64,000 nucleotides of DNA. It comes from Glutamicibacter protophormiae (GTDB lineage Bacteria > Actinomycetota > Actinomycetes > Actinomycetales > Micrococcaceae). The DNA lies in contig NZ_BMPH01000001.1 of assembly GCF_014647495.1 (NCBI RefSeq), forward strand, positions 62,001 through 126,000, in the 5' to 3' direction. Every line of letters starts with the position of its first letter. The stretch's first letter is position 1. Under the pieces are notes generated by a model. That model made no database searches and was not told where the DNA came from. It saw nothing but the letters and a program-made list of their open reading frames with translations. A program made the position numbers and the translations under genes. This document shows, in pieces, positions 17,398 through 27,391 of this stretch.

Positions 17398-19520
17398 TGA
17401 GCGCGTACGACAACCCTCCAATCCACGACCTGCTGGCCGGCCTCGATGCCGAGCAACGGGAAGCCGCTGAAACCCTGCGCGGACCGCTGTGCATCCTTGC
17501 CGGTGCCGGCACCGGTAAAACCCGGGCCATCACGCACCGCATAGCCCACGGCGTCCATTCGGGCATCTACAATCCGACCAGTGTGCTGGCCCTGACCTTC
17601 ACCACCCGCGCCGCCTCGGAAATGCGCACCCGGCTGCGCCAGCTCGGGGCCGCCGGGGTGCAGACGCGCACCTTCCACGCCGCCGCGTTGCGCCAGCTGC
17701 AGTATTTCTGGCCCCAGTCCATCGGGGGAACCCTGCCGAATCTGGTGGAGCACAAGGCTCCACTGATTGCCGAGGCCGCCCGCAGGCTGCGCATTTCCAG
17801 CGACCGTGCCATGGTGCGGGATCTTGCCGCCGAGGTCGAATGGGCCAAGGTCTCCATGCATTCCCCGGAAAGCTACGCCAAGATTGTTGAAAGCCGCGAA
17901 ATGCCCAATGGCCTGGCCCCCGTGAGCATGGCCCGGATCTTCCAGACCTACGAGGAGCTCAAGGACGACCGCAGCGTCATCGACTTCGAGGATGTGCTGC
18001 TGCTGACCAGCGCGATCCTGGAAGAGGACGAAAAGGTGGCGGCCAGCGTGCGCCTGCAGTACCGGCATTTCGTGGTCGACGAGTATCAGGACGTTTCGCC
18101 GCTGCAGCAGCGGTTGCTGGACTTGTGGCTTGGAGCCCGGGACGAACTGTGCGTGGTCGGCGATGCATCGCAGACCATCTATTCCTTCACCGGGGCGCGC
18201 CCGGACTACCTGCTGAACTTCGGAACCCGCTTCCCGGAAGCGAAGATCGTCAAGCTCGTGCGCGACTACCGTTCGACCCCGGAAATCGTTTCCCTGGCGA
18301 ACAAGGTGCTTGCCACCCGCCGTATCGAAACCGCGGTGCCCGACCGCACCGTCACCTGGCCGGAGCCGCTGGAGCTCGTGGCCCAGCGGGACCACGGGCC
18401 CGCCCCCGAATTCTTCGAGGCGACCGATGACGAGAACGAAGCCGACGAGGTCGCCCAGCGGATCAAGATGCTGGTCAAGCAGGGCCAGGACATCTCAGAG
18501 GTTGCGGTGCTGTATCGCACCAACGGGCAGTCGCAGGCCTTCGAGCAGGCACTGACCGCCCATTCGATCCCGTATGTCATGCGCGGCGCCGAACGCTTCT
18601 TCTCGCGACGGGAAGTCAAGGAAGGCATGCTCGCCCTGCGTGCGGCGCTGAACGTTTCGCAAGACGAGAACGTGGCGCAGCTCGTCCGCGATGTGCTTTC
18701 CTCCCACGGGTATTCCGCCACTGCGCCCAGCGGCGGCACCGGCGCCGTGAGGCAGCGCTGGGAATCGCTTTCGGCACTGGTGCGCCTGGCCGACGAACTC
18801 GTCGAGGGCCGCAAGTCGCAGGGGGAGAAGGCGACGCTGCATGATGTGGTCCGCGAGCTCGAAGAGCGCGCGGCGATCCAGCACGCACCGACCCTGGACG
18901 GCGTGACACTGGCATCTTTCCACGCCGCCAAGGGCCTGGAATGGGACGTGGTGTTCCTGGCCGGCCTGAGCGACGGACTGGTCCCCATCACCTATGCCAA
19001 GGACCAGGCCGGATACGATGAAGAACGCCGCCTGCTCTACGTGGGCATCACCCGTGCCCGCATCCGCTTGTACCTGTCTTGGTCGCTCGCCCGGACCCCG
19101 GGCGGTCGTGCCCACCGCTACCCTTCGAGGTTCCTGGACGGCATCAAATCGGTGCGCCAGGCCAGCAGCAGGCAGCAGGCCCCGGCCAAACGCCGCGAAC
19201 AGAAGGTGACTCCGGCGGTGTGCAGCACCTGCGGCTCCTTCCTCACCAGCGCCAAGGAACGCAAACTCAAGCGCTGCTCCTCTTGTCCGGCGACCTATGA
19301 TGAAGCCCTCTTCGAAGCGCTGCGTGCTTGGCGCTCGCAGGTAGCCAGCTCGAACTCGGTTCCGGCCTTCGTGATCTTCACCGATGCGACGCTGATGGCC
19401 ATCTCGGAGCATCGGCCGACCTCCGAGCAGGCGCTGGGCAAGATCTCCGGGGTGGGCCGCAGCAAACTGGAACGCTACGGCCAGGCCGTGCTGGAAGTGC
19501 TCTCCGACCACCTCGGCTAG
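17397..19520 (+). CDS. uvrD2: UvrD2-type ATP-dependent DNA helicase with HRDC domain
   Basis: 707 residues; SF1A 3'-5' helicase. Walker A AGAGTGKTRAI, Walker B VVDEYQDVS, GDASQTIYSFTGA, SFHAAKGLEWD and YVGITRARIRL. Residues ~605-630 carry a tetracysteine linker (CSTCG ... CSSCP), and the C-terminus is an HRDC domain (AISEHRPTSEQALGKISGVG). This architecture defines mycobacterial UvrD2. The start is GTG, overlapping the nudC stop by one base, so the two are coupled. Confidence 0.93.
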   Translation: MSAYDNPPIHDLLAGLDAEQREAAETLRGPLCILAGAGTGKTRAITHRIAHGVHSGIYNPTSVLALTFTTRAASEMRTRLRQLGAAGVQTRTFHAAALRQLQYFWPQSIGGTLPNLVEHKAPLIAEAARRLRISSDRAMVRDLAAEVEWAKVSMHSPESYAKIVESREMPNGLAPVSMARIFQTYEELKDDRSVIDFEDVLLLTSAILEEDEKVAASVRLQYRHFVVDEYQDVSPLQQRLLDLWLGARDELCVVGDASQTIYSFTGARPDYLLNFGTRFPEAKIVKLVRDYRSTPEIVSLANKVLATRRIETAVPDRTVTWPEPLELVAQRDHGPAPEFFEATDDENEADEVAQRIKMLVKQGQDISEVAVLYRTNGQSQAFEQALTAHSIPYVMRGAERFFSRREVKEGMLALRAALNVSQDENVAQLVRDVLSSHGYSATAPSGGTGAVRQRWESLSALVRLADELVEGRKSQGEKATLHDVVRELEERAAIQHAPTLDGVTLASFHAAKGLEWDVVFLAGLSDGLVPITYAKDQAGYDEERRLLYVGITRARIRLYLSWSLARTPGGRAHRYPSRFLDGIKSVRQASSRQQAPAKRREQKVTPAVCSTCGSFLTSAKERKLKRCSSCPATYDEALFEALRAWRSQVASSNSVPAFVIFTDATLMAISEHRPTSEQALGKISGVGRSKLERYGQAVLEVLSDHLG

Positions 19521-19642
19521 GTTTTGCACAACCGGCGCCCGCGGCACAACAGCCGCGAGGCCCCGGCCTATGGTGAACCGTAGCCACGCGGCTCGTATCC
19601 GGTCCCCGGATGCCTGCCCCCAGTCCTGAAGGGAACGCGCCC

Positions 19643-20254
19643 ATGCCTGCCTTGCCGAAGACCATAGACTTCGTGGCCTCGGACGACATTCCGGTGCGCG
19701 TCGTGCGGTCGGCCAAACGGCGGAAGACGATTTCCTCCCAGTGGAGGGACGACCGGCTTGTCGTCCAGGTGCCTGCGGCGCTGGATGAACGCTCGGAACG
19801 GATGCTGGTCGACGAGATGGTCAAGAAGTACCGCCGCAATCGTGTCCAGCGTGCCGAGGCGACCAGCGACGCGGGCCTCGCGGCCCGGGCCGAGCAGTTG
19901 GACCGTCGCTATTTCGGAGGCCTGGCGCAGCCGGTCTCCGTGCGCTGGGTCAACAACCAGAACAAGCGCTGGGGGTCGGCCAGCGTGTTTCAAAAGACGA
20001 TCCGGCTTTCCTCGAAGCTGCTGCACACCCCTCAGTGGGTGCAGGACTACGTGCTGGTGCACGAGCTCGCGCATCTGGTGGCGCCCGGGGACGGCCACGG
20101 CGCCACATTCCAGGCACTGCTGGACAGGTTTGAACGCCGCGCGGAGGCCGACCAGTACCTGGCCGGTTTCAGCGCAGGTTACCGGGCCCACGCAGCGGAC
20201 AACGGACAGGATGCGGCCGGGGCGGGCGGGTTCGACGGCGACGAGGACGAATAG
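19643..20254 (+). CDS. YgjP/WLM-type zinc metallopeptidase-domain protein
   Basis: 203 residues. The zinc motif VHELAHLVAPGDGH (HExxH with a third ligand downstream) and the preceding RWGSASVFQKTIRLSSKLLHTP are typical of the YgjP-like (DUF45/M48-related) family. The start ATG 19643 has AAGGGA 8 bases upstream and is preferred to the in-frame ATG at 19610. It is likely cytosolic (no signal peptide). Substrate unknown. Confidence 0.85.
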   Translation: MPALPKTIDFVASDDIPVRVVRSAKRRKTISSQWRDDRLVVQVPAALDERSERMLVDEMVKKYRRNRVQRAEATSDAGLAARAEQLDRRYFGGLAQPVSVRWVNNQNKRWGSASVFQKTIRLSSKLLHTPQWVQDYVLVHELAHLVAPGDGHGATFQALLDRFERRAEADQYLAGFSAGYRAHAADNGQDAAGAGGFDGDEDE

Positions 20255-20300
20255 TCTGTTCCTGCACGCGGGCACCGACGCTTTTCAGCCGGGACAGCAA

Positions 20301-20341
20301 TGGTGCGGGCGCCGAATCGACAAGATTCGGCGCCCGCACCA
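20301..20341. terminator. Bidirectional terminator between convergent genes
   Basis: Near-perfect long hairpin, GTGCGGGCGCCGAATC at 20303-20318 with its complement at 20324-20339 and a 5-base loop, between the metallopeptidase gene (plus) and the DUF2342 gene (minus). Confidence 0.8.
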
Positions 20342-20364
20342 CGTTACCGGTCCCGCACAGCAGT

Positions 20365-21801
20365 CTAGGCCTTGGGATCCTGCGGATCCTCGTCGTTGTT
20401 CTCATCCTTCGGCGCTTCGGCGACGGGGTCGATGCCGTCGAATTCGCCGTTGAGCAACTTGCCCAGGGCCACGTCGAATTCGTCGAATTCTTCGGCGGCC
20501 TCTTCACGGCGCTTGGTGAAGCCGGCGGGATCGCTCAGGTCCGCTTGGGTCGGCATCAGGTCTGGATGGTCCCAGACGGCATCGCGGCCTTCGATTCCCC
20601 GCTCGTTGAACAGGTGCTCCCACAGGGCCGCCGCTTCACGCAGCTTGCGCGGGCGCAGTTCCAAGCCGACCAAGGCGGCAAACGTCGACTCCGCCGGTCC
20701 GCCTGATGCGCGGCGGCGGCGCATGGTCTCGCGCAGGTGGCCTGCGAACGGCAGGTTCTGGGCCGCTTCGGAGACGACATGGTCGACCCAACCTTCGATC
20801 AGAGCCAAGGTGAGCTCCAGATTTTCCAAGGCCTTGTCCTGGGCCTGGGTGCGCTGCGGGGTGAACAGCCCCTCGCCGAGCATGGACTGCAGCGCTTCGG
20901 GATTCGACGGGTCGATCCCGCGAACTGCTTCCTCGATGCGCGACATGTCGATGTGGATGCCGCGGGCGTAGGACTCCACGGCGCCGATGAGCTTGGAGCT
21001 CAGCCAGGGTACGCGGTTGAACAGGCGGGCGTGGGCGCTTTCGCGCAGCACCGCATAGAGCAGCACTTCCTGCTCCGGAATTTCCAGGCCGTCGCCGAAC
21101 ACGGAAACGTTGGTTGCCACGATGCCCGGGGTCGTGCCGGCCAGCGGCAGCCCGATATCGGTCCCGCCCAGCACGTCCTTGGCCAGTTCTCCCAGCGCGG
21201 AGCCGAGCTGCATGCCGAACATGCTGGCGCCGAGGTTGCGGAACATGCCGTCGGCGTTGCCGAGCATGCCCTTCATCTCCTCGGGAATCTGGTCCTTCAT
21301 GGCACTGGTAATCGCCTGGGCCACGGATTCAGCCACCGGCTCGGTGATCTTCTTCCAAGTGCCCAGCGTCTTGTCGTACCAGCGCTTGCGGGTCCACGCC
21401 TCGATGGGTGTGGAACCTGCTTCGAAAACGGTGGAGTTGTTCAGCCACAGGTCCGCGAGGTAGGACGCGTCGGTGATCGCACTTTGGCGTGCGACCGACA
21501 CCTCGGGGTCTTCGCTGGCGTAGGCCTGCAGGGCGGTGTCGGAGGCGAGCTTCCAGTTCACCGGACCGGATGACGCGTTGCTGCTCATCATTGCCGACAT
21601 CATGGTCTGCGCCTGCTGCATCATTTTCTGCATCGCCGCTGGGTCGCCCTGGGCCCCCAAGGCATCTCGCAGCTGCGGTGGAAGATTATTTGGGTCGAAT
21701 CCGCTGCCGAAGAGCTGACCAAACATCGCAGAGAACGGATCCTGCGGGTTGTTCTCGTCGTCGTTACCGTCGGGGCGGTTATTCGGGGGGTTCTGTGCCA
21801 T
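20365..21801 (-). CDS. DUF2342-family (zincin type 2) putative metalloprotease
   Basis: 478 residues from ATG 21801 (MAQNPPNNRPDGNDD); the frame is open further upstream, but that part is unlike the family. Residues ~15-75 are low-complexity, Met/Gln/Asn rich. The core has LYAVLRESAHARLFNRVPWLSSKL, the place where F420-associated relatives carry HExxH; here the first His is Arg (RESAH), so zinc binding may be lost or differ. Actinobacteria-wide, function unknown. It lies divergent to the PDZ/Lon-like protease gene. Confidence 0.82.
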   Translation of the reverse strand: MAQNPPNNRPDGNDDENNPQDPFSAMFGQLFGSGFDPNNLPPQLRDALGAQGDPAAMQKMMQQAQTMMSAMMSSNASSGPVNWKLASDTALQAYASEDPEVSVARQSAITDASYLADLWLNNSTVFEAGSTPIEAWTRKRWYDKTLGTWKKITEPVAESVAQAITSAMKDQIPEEMKGMLGNADGMFRNLGASMFGMQLGSALGELAKDVLGGTDIGLPLAGTTPGIVATNVSVFGDGLEIPEQEVLLYAVLRESAHARLFNRVPWLSSKLIGAVESYARGIHIDMSRIEEAVRGIDPSNPEALQSMLGEGLFTPQRTQAQDKALENLELTLALIEGWVDHVVSEAAQNLPFAGHLRETMRRRRASGGPAESTFAALVGLELRPRKLREAAALWEHLFNERGIEGRDAVWDHPDLMPTQADLSDPAGFTKRREEAAEEFDEFDVALGKLLNGEFDGIDPVAEAPKDENNDEDPQDPKA

Positions 21802-21978
21802 GTAGTTAAAACTACCGCCTACGGCTGGGAGTTCGCAGTCGTAATAGTCCCAGTTCGCTTTCGGCACATAGATTCTGCACGCTTCCTCATGAATTTCACA
21901 GCATGCCTTCAGTAGGGTTAACAGTAGCCTTGCCACTCTTGGCATTGCTGCACCAATTTTCCGTCAGGAGTAGGGTAC

Positions 21979-23094
21979 GTGTACGAACAGGAACCAGTCA
22001 TTTCAGCCAGCGACCCGGCTCCAACCGGGGCGCCTGGCAGGGGTTTCTCGCGAGTGCAGCGCACCAGCGCCGGAATGATCGCCCTGCTGCTCATCGGCGC
22101 GATGATGTTCCTGCCCACGAACTTCGTAATCCGTTCGCCAGGCCCGGTGCTCAATACGCTCGGCGAAGTCGATGGCACCGAACTGATCACCATCGAGGGC
22201 GCCAAGTCCTTCGAATCCGAGAGCACGCTGGACATGCTGACCGTGTTCGTCCAGGGCGGCGGATCCAATCGCGTGACCATCCCGGTGGTGCTGGAAGCGC
22301 TGGTCAACCCGACAAAAGACATCGCCCCGGAGGAAACCGTCATCCCGCGCGGCGTGAGCACCGATGAGCAGTCGGAGCAGAACGACATGCAGATGGTTTC
22401 CTCGCAGGACCAGTCGGTGGCCGCGGCGCTAACCGAGCTGGGCTACGACTTCAAGACGTGGCTGGACGTCGCAGGGTTCGCCACCGATGCAAACAAGGCA
22501 GTCCTCAAGGAAGGCGACCGGTTGCTGAAGTATGAGGGCAAGGAGATCAAGTCCCTCGAACAGCTGAAGGCGGATCTCGACGAGCATGGTGATGCGCCGG
22601 CAACGATGACCATCCAGCGGCCCGGCGGCAAGGCTGCAGCCAAGCAGCTGGACGTGGAAGTTTCCACCACGCTCGGCGAGACCGGAAACCGGCAGTTGGG
22701 CGTGCTGCTGAACACCACCCACGATTTCCCGATCGACGTGAAGTTCGGCGTCGAGAACATCGGCGGGCCGAGCGCCGGCATGATGTTCGCACTGGCGATC
22801 ATCGACCGCCTCACCGAGGGTTCTCTGGCAGGGGACCACCACGTGTCCGGAACGGGCAGCATCGACCAGGCCGGAAACGTCGGGCCCATCGGTGGCATCG
22901 CCCAGAAAATGGTCTCGGCCAAGAAGGAAGGTGCAACGGTGTTCCTGGCTCCAGCGGAGAACTGTCCGGAAGTCGTAGGGAGAGTCCCCGACGGATTAAA
23001 CGTTGTCAAGGTATCGACGCTGCACGAAGCACGCGAAGTCCTTGAAAAGGTGGCCAGCGGCGCGGACCCGGCCAGCATGACGACCTGCGAATAG
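21979..23094 (+). CDS. PDZ-domain Lon-like (S16) membrane serine protease, YlbL type
   Basis: 371 residues. One N-terminal membrane helix (~30-50, MIALLLIGAMMFLPTNFVI), then an extracytoplasmic part with a PDZ domain (~140-225) and an S16 protease domain. The Ser-Lys dyad is visible in GGPSAGMMFAL (Ser) and GGIAQKMVSAKKEGA (Lys). The start is GTG with AGGAG 8 bases upstream. The neighbour downstream is UPF0182, the order I recall from other actinobacteria, where both are cell-envelope proteins. Confidence 0.9.
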   Translation: MYEQEPVISASDPAPTGAPGRGFSRVQRTSAGMIALLLIGAMMFLPTNFVIRSPGPVLNTLGEVDGTELITIEGAKSFESESTLDMLTVFVQGGGSNRVTIPVVLEALVNPTKDIAPEETVIPRGVSTDEQSEQNDMQMVSSQDQSVAAALTELGYDFKTWLDVAGFATDANKAVLKEGDRLLKYEGKEIKSLEQLKADLDEHGDAPATMTIQRPGGKAAAKQLDVEVSTTLGETGNRQLGVLLNTTHDFPIDVKFGVENIGGPSAGMMFALAIIDRLTEGSLAGDHHVSGTGSIDQAGNVGPIGGIAQKMVSAKKEGATVFLAPAENCPEVVGRVPDGLNVVKVSTLHEAREVLEKVASGADPASMTTCE

Positions 23095-23223
23095 ATTTAG
23101 CTGCGCAACACGGGAAGAATGTGGTGCAGACAGCAAGACTGGTGCGTAATCTCTCGCACGTGAATTAGGTACATGAGTTCTGACGCGAAACCAGCGTCGG
23201 GGACACAAGGTAAGGAATAAATA

Positions 23224-26200
23224 GTGTCATACGGATCGGATACACCGTCCGGGGGCCCACCGCGGCCCCGCCAACCGCAGCAACCGTCCAGGCCCTCGGG
23301 CAAGAAGGTGTCTCCGCTGACCCTGACCATCTTCGCGGTGGTCATCTTGGTCGCGGTGTTCGTTTTCCTGTCCAATTTCTACGCAGATATCCTGTGGTTC
23401 AACCAGCTCGGCTTCTCCGAGGTCTATTGGACCGAGCGCATTGCCAAGCTGGTGATCTTCCTGATCGCCCTGGTTCTCATGGCTGTTCCGATGTGGTTCT
23501 CCATGCGCAGCGCCTACAAGCACCGTCCGGTCTACGCACCGGACGGCGGCCGTGCGGACTCGATGTCGCGCTACCAGACCCAGCTGGAGCCGGTTCGCCG
23601 CTTCCTGATGATCGGCATTCCGCTGGTGGTCGGCATCTTCGCCGCCGTGGCGGTAGCCGGACAGTGGAAGACCATCCTGCTGTTCCTCAACCGCACCCCG
23701 TGGGGGAGCACCGATCCGCAGTTCAACATGGATCTGTCCTTCTTCATGTTCTCGCTGCCATTCATCGCACTGGTCACCGGATTCCTGATCTCGGTAGTGC
23801 TGCTCAGCGGTGTGGCCGGCTTGCTGACCCACTACCTCTACGGCGGCATCCGTGTTGAAGAGCGCGGCGGCATCACCATTGGCAAGGCAGCCCGCGTGCA
23901 CACCGCCATTGTGGTGGCAGTCTTCCTGCTGCTTCAAGCAGTGAACTTCTGGATCGGCCAGTACGAAACCCTGACCGACCAGTCCGGCCGCGTGGCCGGT
24001 GCGCTGTACCGCGACGTGCATGCAGTCATCCCTGCGCAGATGATCCTGGCGATCGTCGCCGTGCTGATTGCCATCACCTTCGTGATCGCCGCAATCACCG
24101 GCCGCTGGCGCCTGCCGCTGATCGGTACCGCAATGCTGGTGATCACCATGATCGTGGCCAGCGGCGTGTACCCGTACATGGTGCAGCAGTTCCAGGTCGT
24201 GCCTTCCCAGCGTGCGCTGGAAAGCCCGTACATCGAACGCAACATCGAGATGACACGACAGGCCTACGGTCTGGACGACATCGAGGTCACCCAGTACGAC
24301 GCGACCGTGACCACCGAGAAGAACGCGTTGGCCAAGGAAACCTCGACGACCGCGAACATCCGCCTGCTTGATCCCAACCTGGTCTCGGCCGCCTTCGCAC
24401 AGCTGCAGCAGTTCCGCGGTTACTACACCTTCGCCGAAACCCTCAACGTGGACCGCTACAAGGTCAACGGCAAGGTCGAGGACACCGTGATCGCGGCCCG
24501 CGAAGTCAACGTTTCGCCGACCGACACCTGGGTGAACCAGCACATCTCCTACACCCACGGCTACGGCCTGGTTGCCGCCTACGGCAACCGCGTTGCCGCC
24601 GGCGGCCGTCCGGACTTCATGCTCGGCGGCATCCCGACCAACGGCGATTTGGCCAGCGACAAGGACTACGAGCCGCGCATCTACTTCGGCGAGAATTCGC
24701 CGCAGTACTCGATCGTCGGCGGCCCGGAGGAGGGCTGGGACGACCGCGAGCTGGACCGCCCGAGCGCCAGCGGCGACGCCCAGGACACCCGCTACACCTT
24801 CACCGGCAACGGCGGCCCGAACGTGGGCAACATGTTCAACCGCATCGTCTACTCGCTGAAATTCGCCTCGACCGACCTGCTGCTTTCGCAGGACGTAAAC
24901 GCCGATTCGCAGATCCTCTACGACCGCGATCCACGCGAGCGCGTCAGCAAGGTTGCCCCGTACCTGACCCTGGATTCGAACGCCTACCCGGCGATCGTCG
25001 ACGGCCGCGTGCAGTGGATCATCGACGGCTACACCACGTCGAACAACTTCCCGTACTCGCAGCAGCAGCAGCTGTCCTCCGCGGTCACGGATTCCCTGAC
25101 CAACGCCCAGGACATCGACGCGCTCAACGGACGCGTGAACTACCTGCGCAACTCGGTCAAGGCTACCGTCGATGCCTACGATGGCTCGGTCAAGCTGTAC
25201 GCCTGGGATGACGAAGATCCGCTGCTGAAGTCCTGGCAGAGCATCTTCCCGAACACCATCCAGCCGATGACGGATATGTCGGCACAACTGATGGAGCATG
25301 TGCGCTACCCCGAGGACATGTTCAAGGTGCAGCGCGAAGTCTTGTCGACGTACCACGTGGATGATCCAGGTACCTTCTACGAGGCGAATGACGCATGGGC
25401 AGTCCCGGATGACCCGACCACCGCCAACGCAAAGGTCAAGCAGCCTCCGTACTACATGTCGCTGAAGATGCCGACGCAGGATGAAGCCGCGTTCTCGTTG
25501 ACCTCGACCTTCATCCCTGCAAGCTCGGCCAGCGGCCAGCAGCGCAACGTGCTGTTCGGATTCCTCTCGGCGAACGCGGATGCGGGAACCGCAGCGGGAA
25601 CCAAATCCGAGGACTATGGCAAGCTCAGACTCTTGGAGCTGCCGACCGACACCGCCGTGCCGGGCCCCGGACAGGCACAGCAGAACTTCGATACGAATAC
25701 ACGGGTGACCCAGGAGCTTAACCTGCTTCGCCAGGGTGCTTCGGAAGTGAAGAACGGCAACCTGCTGTCGCTGCCTGTTGGTGGCGGTATCCTCTATGTC
25801 CAGCCTGTCTATGTCCAGTCCTCGGGTGCTACAAGCTACCCGACATTGCGCAAGGTGCTGGTGGCCTTCGGCGACCAGGTTGGATTTGCCGATACGCTCA
25901 CCGAAGCCCTTGACCAGGTCTTTGGCGGCGACTCGGGTGCGGTGACCGGTGAAAGCGGCGCCAACGCTGGCGAGAAGCCGAGTGAGGGCGACAACGGTTC
26001 GAAGCCGACGCAGACCGACTCCCAGAAGCTTTCTGACGCACTGAACGCCGCCAATGCGGCGATCAAGGCCGGTCAAGAAGCCTTGGCCAAGAACGACTTC
26101 GCCGCCTATGGCAAGTCGCAGAAGGACCTGGAAGCCGCGCTGCAGAAGGCCATCGAGGCCGATGCCGCGATTAATGGCACTCCAAAGGAAACCGAGAATC

Positions 26201-26268
26201 CAGCCCAGGACCAGGGCAGCGAACAGGGAACTGAATCGCCTGCCCCAACCGACGGGAACAACGGATAG
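23224..26268 (+). CDS. UPF0182 family membrane protein
   Basis: 1014 residues. About seven N-terminal transmembrane helices (first ~300 residues, beginning LTLTIFAVVILVAVFVFLSNFYADILWF), then a large extracytoplasmic domain, ending in a Glu/Ala/Lys-rich helical stretch and an acidic Pro/Gly tail. The family COG1615 is widespread in actinobacteria and cyanobacteria, and its function is unknown. The start is GTG with AAGGA about 7 bases upstream. Confidence 0.92.
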   Translation: MSYGSDTPSGGPPRPRQPQQPSRPSGKKVSPLTLTIFAVVILVAVFVFLSNFYADILWFNQLGFSEVYWTERIAKLVIFLIALVLMAVPMWFSMRSAYKHRPVYAPDGGRADSMSRYQTQLEPVRRFLMIGIPLVVGIFAAVAVAGQWKTILLFLNRTPWGSTDPQFNMDLSFFMFSLPFIALVTGFLISVVLLSGVAGLLTHYLYGGIRVEERGGITIGKAARVHTAIVVAVFLLLQAVNFWIGQYETLTDQSGRVAGALYRDVHAVIPAQMILAIVAVLIAITFVIAAITGRWRLPLIGTAMLVITMIVASGVYPYMVQQFQVVPSQRALESPYIERNIEMTRQAYGLDDIEVTQYDATVTTEKNALAKETSTTANIRLLDPNLVSAAFAQLQQFRGYYTFAETLNVDRYKVNGKVEDTVIAAREVNVSPTDTWVNQHISYTHGYGLVAAYGNRVAAGGRPDFMLGGIPTNGDLASDKDYEPRIYFGENSPQYSIVGGPEEGWDDRELDRPSASGDAQDTRYTFTGNGGPNVGNMFNRIVYSLKFASTDLLLSQDVNADSQILYDRDPRERVSKVAPYLTLDSNAYPAIVDGRVQWIIDGYTTSNNFPYSQQQQLSSAVTDSLTNAQDIDALNGRVNYLRNSVKATVDAYDGSVKLYAWDDEDPLLKSWQSIFPNTIQPMTDMSAQLMEHVRYPEDMFKVQREVLSTYHVDDPGTFYEANDAWAVPDDPTTANAKVKQPPYYMSLKMPTQDEAAFSLTSTFIPASSASGQQRNVLFGFLSANADAGTAAGTKSEDYGKLRLLELPTDTAVPGPGQAQQNFDTNTRVTQELNLLRQGASEVKNGNLLSLPVGGGILYVQPVYVQSSGATSYPTLRKVLVAFGDQVGFADTLTEALDQVFGGDSGAVTGESGANAGEKPSEGDNGSKPTQTDSQKLSDALNAANAAIKAGQEALAKNDFAAYGKSQKDLEAALQKAIEADAAINGTPKETENPAQDQGSEQGTESPAPTDGNNG

Positions 26269-26332
26269 TTCAACTGGCACGAACGCCCGATTTGCGTTTC
26301 ACTCCGCGATGATGCAATAATTGACTAGTCAT

Positions 26333-26406
26333 CGCGGGGTGGAGCAGTTCGGTAGCTCGCCGGGCTCATAACCCGGAGGTCAGAGGTTCAAATCCTCTCC
26401 CCGCCA
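26333..26406 (+). tRNA. Initiator tRNA-fMet (CAT), copy 1
   Basis: 74-nt cloverleaf without encoded CCA (ACGA follows). The anticodon loop is CTCATAA, the anticodon stem ends in three G:C pairs (GGG/CCC), and position 1 (C) does not pair with position 72 (C). These are initiator marks. Confidence 0.95.
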
Positions 26407-26414
26407 CGAAGGCC

Positions 26415-26446
26415 AAAAAGACGGAAGCGAAAGCTTCCGTCTTTTT
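26415..26446 (+). terminator. Terminator after tRNA-fMet copy 1
   Basis: AAAAAGACGGAAGC-GAAA-GCTTCCGTC-TTTTT: perfect 14-bp stem, GAAA tetraloop and T-run. The same hairpin follows copy 2. Confidence 0.9.
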
Positions 26447-27277
26447 GCATTCCCAGGCACCTGAACCTGACGTCAAGATCGTGAATCTGGCAGGACAGCT
26501 TCCCCTCATTTGTTATGGACGTCTCGGACGCTGTCTTTCGAGCCGTTCGCAGCCGCCCATTGCAGCCGGCCGGCGGTTTTCCATCATCATTCCCTGCGAA
26601 GTTCAATTGACCGCAATTGGCAGCGTCTCCTCGGGTTCAAGTTAGCGTCGCGGTCCGAACACAAGTTTGGTATCAGGGTCCCGTGACGATTGCAGAATCG
26701 CATCCGAGCCGATAGTGGATTCCAGGGCGGGTGCAGGTGAAGCATTCATCCGCCATGAACTTTGCCAGCGAAGTCCGCAGTAAATTCCCTGCGGCCGGTC
26801 TGACGGCAGAAACCTTGTCCGTCCAGGTTGCGTTCCGTGATCGAGCGCTGATCCGGCCCGCTGCAATGCCACCGGCGCCCGCAACTCGCTTGAGAGCCTT
26901 GCCCAGCCGTGCCGGCCAGGGAAGTGTCCTCCCGGCGGGCGTGGACGTTGCTTGGGCCGCAAACCGGCAAAGAATGGCACCGTCGACAGGCCGAAGGCCA
27001 GGAAGCCAGGGCTCGCAGCCGGCCTCCAGCGTCGCGCACGATAACAAGTGCGACTCGGCCTCGGCGCCTGTGCTCGGAATTCCCGCTCGGCGCACGGCCT
27101 GGGGAACTCTCGGTCGTGTCCTGCTGCTGGACCAAGAGAAGCATTGAGCATCCGTTTTTACCGCTACCTTGAGGCTGGTTGCCGCTTCGATGAACTCCGA
27201 AGGCGACCGGGGTGACGAAGGCCACGGGCGCTCGATTCGCGATTCAGTTTCCTTGTTGGTAATGTTGTATTTACCGA
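26447..27277. other. Spacer A between initiator tRNA copies 1 and 2, no supportable gene
   Basis: 831 bp. Only short open frames with no family resemblance and no good ribosome binding sites. The last ~70 bp (from GGGGTGACGAAGG) resemble the end of the second spacer, and the last 22 bases before the tRNA (TTGGTAATGTTGTATTTACC plus GA) are identical to it. Confidence 0.6.
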
Positions 27278-27351
27278 CGCGGGGTGGAGCAGTTCGGTAG
27301 CTCGCCGGGCTCATAACCCGGAGGTCAGAGGTTCAAATCCTCTCCCCGCCA
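27278..27351 (+). tRNA. Initiator tRNA-fMet (CAT), copy 2
   Basis: Identical in its 74 bases to copies 1 and 3. CTA follows in place of CCA. The upstream GGTAATGTTGTATTTACC, with 5-bp inverted arms, is shared with copy 3 but not copy 1. Confidence 0.95.
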
Positions 27352-27359
27352 CTAAGGCG

Positions 27360-27391
27360 AAAGACGGAAGCGAAAGCTTCCGTCTTTTTTT
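27360..27391 (+). terminator. Terminator after tRNA-fMet copy 2
   Basis: AAGACGGAAGC-GAAA-GCTTCCGTCTT followed by a T-run to 27391; the stem is identical to that after copy 1. Confidence 0.9.

Noticed and set aside
23227-26280. Long open frame on the minus strand (1017 codons) opposite the UPF0182 gene
   Set aside because: A product of GC-rich codon bias: its sequence is rich in His, Arg, Gln and Gly without domains, while the plus-strand frame has clear family features.
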